A stretch of 64,000 nucleotides of DNA. Origin: Lacticaseibacillus pantheris DSM 15945 = JCM 12539 = NBRC 106106. Lineage in GTDB: Bacteria > Bacillota > Bacilli > Lactobacillales > Lactobacillaceae. The notes beneath the pieces are model-generated. The model ran no database searches, was not told the origin of the DNA, and worked only from the letters and a program-made list of their open reading frames with translations. This document shows positions 60,821 to 64,000 of the stretch, piece after piece. Position 1 is the first letter of the stretch. Every line of letters begins with the position of its first letter. A program made the position numbers and the translations under genes. The DNA lies in NCBI RefSeq assembly GCF_001311175.1, contig NZ_BBAI01000001.1, forward strand, positions 62,001 through 126,000, in the 5' to 3' direction.

Positions 60821-60949
60821 TTGATAGAGACGACTGTTCACGAAAATTGGACGGATGACTTTGCAACCTTAACGGTAGATACAATACTGGATATATCTAG
60901 AAGATTGCTCACAATGGTGCCTTGCTAGGATGGCTGACATTGCTATGAC

Positions 60950-61016
60950 CTAGAACGGGCGTGAGCATTAGGCCCGTAGCTTTAGCCGCGGGAGCCACTA
61001 AGATTTCCAGAGTCAG
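60950..61016 (-). repeat. Repeat R4, short copy
   Basis: On the minus strand it reads GGCTGACTCTGG...GTGGCTCC, then GCTACGGGCC and GCTCACGCCCGTTC, matching the arms of copies at 60556 and 63725 with an internal deletion. Confidence 0.55.
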
Positions 61017-61145
61017 CCACTAGAAGGACCTTCTAGTGGTCATCCATCTGCCCCGCAAGGTATAATGTGGGCATCGAGATTGCGGATGCGTCCGCACAAC
61101 TGTTATTGATTGTTGGTTGGTAAGTGGGTTGGTTGGGGGATAAAA

Positions 61146-61949
61146 ATGGCAGATTATGTCTTGGAACTTAAACATTTGCAGAAACACTTTGGGTCCAAAG
61201 AAGTTCTCACCGACGTGAATTTTGCGGTTAGCCCTGGTACCATTGTGGGCTACATTGGTCCAAACGGGGCCGGAAAAAGTACCACGGTGAAAATTATCCT
61301 TGGTTTGTTGACGGCGGATGGCGGCAGCGTGGAACTGTTTGGTCAGCCGGTGAGCACCCGCGACAGTGAGTATAAGCGCAGAATTGGGTACGTGCCAGAA
61401 GGTGCCGATGTCTTTAACGCCCTCTCTGCGCGGGAGTACCTCGAGTTGGTGGGGCAACTATACGGCATGACCGCAGAATTAGCGTCTACGCGAGCGGAAC
61501 AACTGGCTGGGATTGTGGGACTAGGGGATGTTATTGACCGACGTATCGTCTCTTATTCAAAGGGGATGAGGCAACTGGTGCTCATTATTGCCAGTCTCAT
61601 TCATAATCCCGACATCCTGTTCTGGGATGAGCCGCTTAACGGGCTAGACGCCAACGCAGTGTTGCTCGTCGAAGAAATTTTGCGGGAGTTGCGTAATCGG
61701 GGCAAGACCATCTTTTACTCCAGCCACATTATGGACGTGGTGCAGAAATTGTCCGACCGGATCGTGCTACTAAACGCGGGCCAAATCGTTGCTGATGGGC
61801 CGTTCAGTGAGTTGCAACAGGAGGGTAGTAACAATCTGCAGGAGTTGTTCAATGACCTGACTGGCTACGCGGAGCACGGTGAAAAGGCGCGCGAATTTGT
61901 GGACGTACTGACGGGAGGGACTAGCGATGCTGAAAATCCCGTGGAATAA
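61146..61949 (+). CDS. ABC transporter ATP-binding protein (exporter type)
   Basis: An intact 267-residue ATPase, ATG at 61146. It has Walker A GYIGPNGAGKSTTVK, Q-loop-region IGYVPEGADVF, a variant signature YSKGMRQL, Walker B PDILFWDEPLNGLD and the H-loop YSSHIMD. This arrangement fits the ABC-2/EcsA-like exporter families. The last 23 bases overlap the permease gene. The upstream ribosome site (GTTGGGGGATAAAA) is moderate. Confidence 0.92.
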   Translation: MADYVLELKHLQKHFGSKEVLTDVNFAVSPGTIVGYIGPNGAGKSTTVKIILGLLTADGGSVELFGQPVSTRDSEYKRRIGYVPEGADVFNALSAREYLELVGQLYGMTAELASTRAEQLAGIVGLGDVIDRRIVSYSKGMRQLVLIIASLIHNPDILFWDEPLNGLDANAVLLVEEILRELRNRGKTIFYSSHIMDVVQKLSDRIVLLNAGQIVADGPFSELQQEGSNNLQELFNDLTGYAEHGEKAREFVDVLTGGTSDAENPVE

Positions 61950-63644
61950 GCGTCAGCAACCCACCGCCGCCCAGGATACTTTACCCAAAGTTCTACGTTT
62001 TTTTCGATTGTTTTGAGCGTCCATTAACCGCCCATGGGGTTAATTACCGCCAGTTACGGTTAATCATGGCCACTAAATTTACCGTTACCAACCGTGACCG
62101 CAGTACCAATGCGGCTCGACGGGGGCAAAAAAAATCCCGGTCAACATCCGCTGCGCGCCGCCTTCATCATTAATTTGATTGTGGGTCTGTTCTTTGCGGT
62201 GTTGCTATACTCACCGGTACCGATGTTGTTGAGTACCGTGGTGTTCATGACGACGTTATTCGTGCTGATTTTCCTGATGATGTTGACGAACTATTCCGGA
62301 ATTATGCTTGATCCGCGTGACCGGACGCTCTTTGCCGCCCGGGGCGTAGATTTGAAGACCATCAGCGTTGCTCGCATTTTGGTTGTCGGGTATTACTTGA
62401 CGATGAATGTCGTGGCGTTGGGCATTCCGGCCGCGGTATCTGTGTTCATCAAAGCGGGGCCGCTAGTCTGCATCGGCTTGATGGTGGGTACGGTAGGTCT
62501 GGGCCTGTTTGCCTTGTTGTTGGCACTCTTTGTGTACTTGTTGGTGCTACGATTCTTTGATGGTGAACGGCTCAAGAACGTACTTAACTTCGTGCAAATT
62601 GCGATGGTCATCGGTATTTACGCACTGGGGCAGATTGTTCCACGGCTGGATGCCACTACCTACGCAGGTTTTGCGCACGTTAACGATTGGGTGTACGCCC
62701 TGATTGTGCCGGCGTGGTTTGCCGGACCCACGATCCTTTTGTCCGGGCACGAGTTAGCCGTTGCGGGGGTGCTGACGTTGTTGGCGGTTGTCAGTACGTC
62801 CGCGCTATTCGTTGTTTACCGTAGCAAAGCAGCCGACTTTGAACGTTACCTAGCCAAGCTGGAAACTGCGAGTGACCAGCCACGCAAAGACGGTTGGTAT
62901 ATGCGCCTGACCGGGAGCTTGTTTACACGTTCGCGTGAAGAACGAAGCTACTTTGAATTTAGTTGGAAGGTGTTACGGAATCAGCGTGATTTTAAACTCC
63001 GAGTTTACCCCATGTTTGCGTACATGATTATTATTGTGGTGGCCATGTTCATGGGCTTTGGTCAGAACCACAACGTTGACTGGTTGAGCGTTCTACGGCG
63101 CGGAGTAGGTTACGGGCCGCTGGTATTGAACGTTGCGATGGGTACGGCGGTATTTAACCTGGCGTTTTCCGATCAACCACAGGCAATGCGCTTATTCCAG
63201 CGAGTACCGCTCCGCCACGACGGGTTGCTATTGCTAGCTACGCTCAAGGTTCTTTGCGCCAGGATGTTTTTGCCGTTCATGTTGCTATTCTGCGTAGTGG
63301 CGGCACTACTTGGCGGGCTATTAGGCCTGGCGACCGGCGTTGCCACCAGTATCATGAGCTACGCAATACTGCTGGTAATTGGGCGGACCATGTCAGGAAA
63401 GGTGCTACCGTTTGCACGCGAGTTTGATGCGCGTAACCAAACGGGCGGTATGGCGGCGGGCTTTCTGGGTGTTGGCCTAATGATTGTGGATGCCATTGTG
63501 GTGGTTGTCGGTGTGATACTGAACGGTTGGGTGGCCCCGCTTGTCGTTGGGGTCCTGGGAGTGATTGCGGCCGTGTCCATGGCCGCCAGTGTGAAGTTGG
63601 GCGTCCACTTTGACGTCCGTGCCGTTGATAACAGCGATCACTAA
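61927..63644 (+). CDS. ABC transporter permease (two frameshifts near the start)
   Basis: About 571 residues from the ATG at 61927, inside the ATPase gene. Indels in the T run near 61999-62005 and the A run near 62127-62133 break the N-terminus; reading through gives MLKIPWNKRQQPTAAQDTLPKVLRFF, then the long frame. It has about twelve helices, with a soluble segment around 265-310 (VYRSKAADFERYLAKLE to SREERSYFEFSWKVLRNQRDFKLRVYPMF). The size and layout resemble large ABC-2-type export permeases of lactobacilli. The substrate is unknown. Confidence 0.85.
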
Positions 63645-63674
63645 TTGGCTTTGATTAACAAAATATGTATTGCA

Positions 63675-63702
63675 AGGGAGCTGAATGGGCTCCTTTTTTT
63701 GC
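63675..63702 (+). terminator. Terminator after the ABC permease
   Basis: GGAGC and GCTCC flank a seven-base loop and are followed by seven T. Confidence 0.75.
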
Positions 63703-63724
63703 TGTGTTTCATCTTGGCGGATTG

Positions 63725-63850
63725 TGTTGGAGTCGCGGTAGCCCGGTACGGGCATGAGCGTGAGGTACGTAGCTTCGGTCGCAGAAACCACCCGTGCAAC
63801 CGGAGCCGCTAGGGCACCAAGGTCAGCCAACGTCCATCCCGACCAACTGC
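63725..63850 (-). repeat. Repeat R4, copy 3
   Basis: The reverse complement (GGCTGACC..CCCTAGCGGCTCCGGTTGC, then TCTGCGACCGAAGCTACG, CTCACGCTCATGCCCGTACCGGGCTACCGCGA) aligns with 60556-60652. The rest of the window (63851-64000) is AT-rich and shows no supported gene. Confidence 0.65.
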
Positions 63851-64000
63851 CCGTACGCTCCAACCGAACTCAGTCATGTTTTGTCGCCGATGTTGGGGAT
63901 GAATGCCTTACATTGGGGATGCAGAGGCACTTTATTGAAATAACAGCACAATATTTTTTTATTGGTTAAAAATGAGTTATTGGTGAGTTGGCAGGTCAGC

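Larger units (their letters stand above)
60525..61145. other. 620-base region without a gene, rich in inverted repeats
   Basis: It holds the long hairpin at 60556-60820, a short related repeat at 60950-61016, the palindrome CCACTAGAAGG-A-CCTTCTAGTGG (61017-61039), and a TATAAT at 61061-61066 that may be the -10 of the ABC exporter genes. Open frames here only reflect the repeats. Confidence 0.65.

Overview
The window is a chromosomal origin region of a Gram-positive lactic acid bacterium (Lactobacillaceae, probably a heterofermentative lactobacillus of relatively high GC; a Levilactobacillus-like assignment is only a guess from gene content). The evidence is the block gyrA-gyrB-recF-yaaA-dnaN-dnaA on the minus strand facing rpmH-rnpA-yidC-jag-mnmE-mnmG on the plus strand, with DnaA boxes between them (about 47.8-48.2 kb) and again between dnaA and dnaN. 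Further out lie rpsF-ssb-rpsR, gdpP, rplI, dnaB and purA, the usual lactobacillus order but interrupted by accessory blocks. No rRNA, tRNA or CRISPR was seen.

Layout. 1-2.2 kb: nucleoside phosphorylase fragment and purA. 2.2-5.8 kb: an AT-rich island with two nearly identical 33-residue peptide genes, two decayed relatives, an MvdC/MvdD-type ATP-grasp ligase and a divergent MFS exporter, which together look like an undescribed ATP-grasp RiPP (graspetide-like) system. 5.9-11.6 kb: a protein of repeated Sm-like units, dnaB, rplI, gdpP. 11.8-19 kb: aldo/keto reductase, a Met/His-rich membrane peptide, a fructosamine-kinase-family gene broken by a TnpB element, a cytochrome-b5-like protein, a GGDEF protein and an RpiR regulator. 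19.4-27.3 kb: a malonate decarboxylase operon (mdcH-A-C-DE-G-hydrolase-B) with divergent mdcR. 27.4-31 kb: a membrane acyltransferase, rpsR-ssb-rpsF and a Gfo/Idh oxidoreductase. 31.3-38 kb: two surface proteins that together carry the two domain types of transcobalamin, followed by a complete dedicated ECF transporter (T, fused A-A', S), a probable corrinoid uptake locus. 38-54.4 kb: the origin block. 54.6-63.7 kb: a CPBP protease, an alpha/beta hydrolase, a second prs, a lone PTS EIIC, ilvE and a two-gene ABC exporter.

Non-coding structure is unusually rich. Four families of dispersed, hairpin-forming repeats were found by eye, three of them with compensatory changes between copies. One family sits just after the stop codons of gyrB and gdpP. 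A perfect palindrome, ATTTCCCGGGAAAT, occurs at three intergenic sites, and a small DnaA-box cluster lies about 16 kb from oriC.

A caution: about 25 genes, including essential ones (dnaA, gyrA, gyrB, dnaB, purA, mnmE, mnmG, yidC), are split by one-base indels, often in A/T runs of 6-8. This is far more likely to be sequencing error than gene decay. Coordinates below give the reconstructed gene span, with the indel noted.
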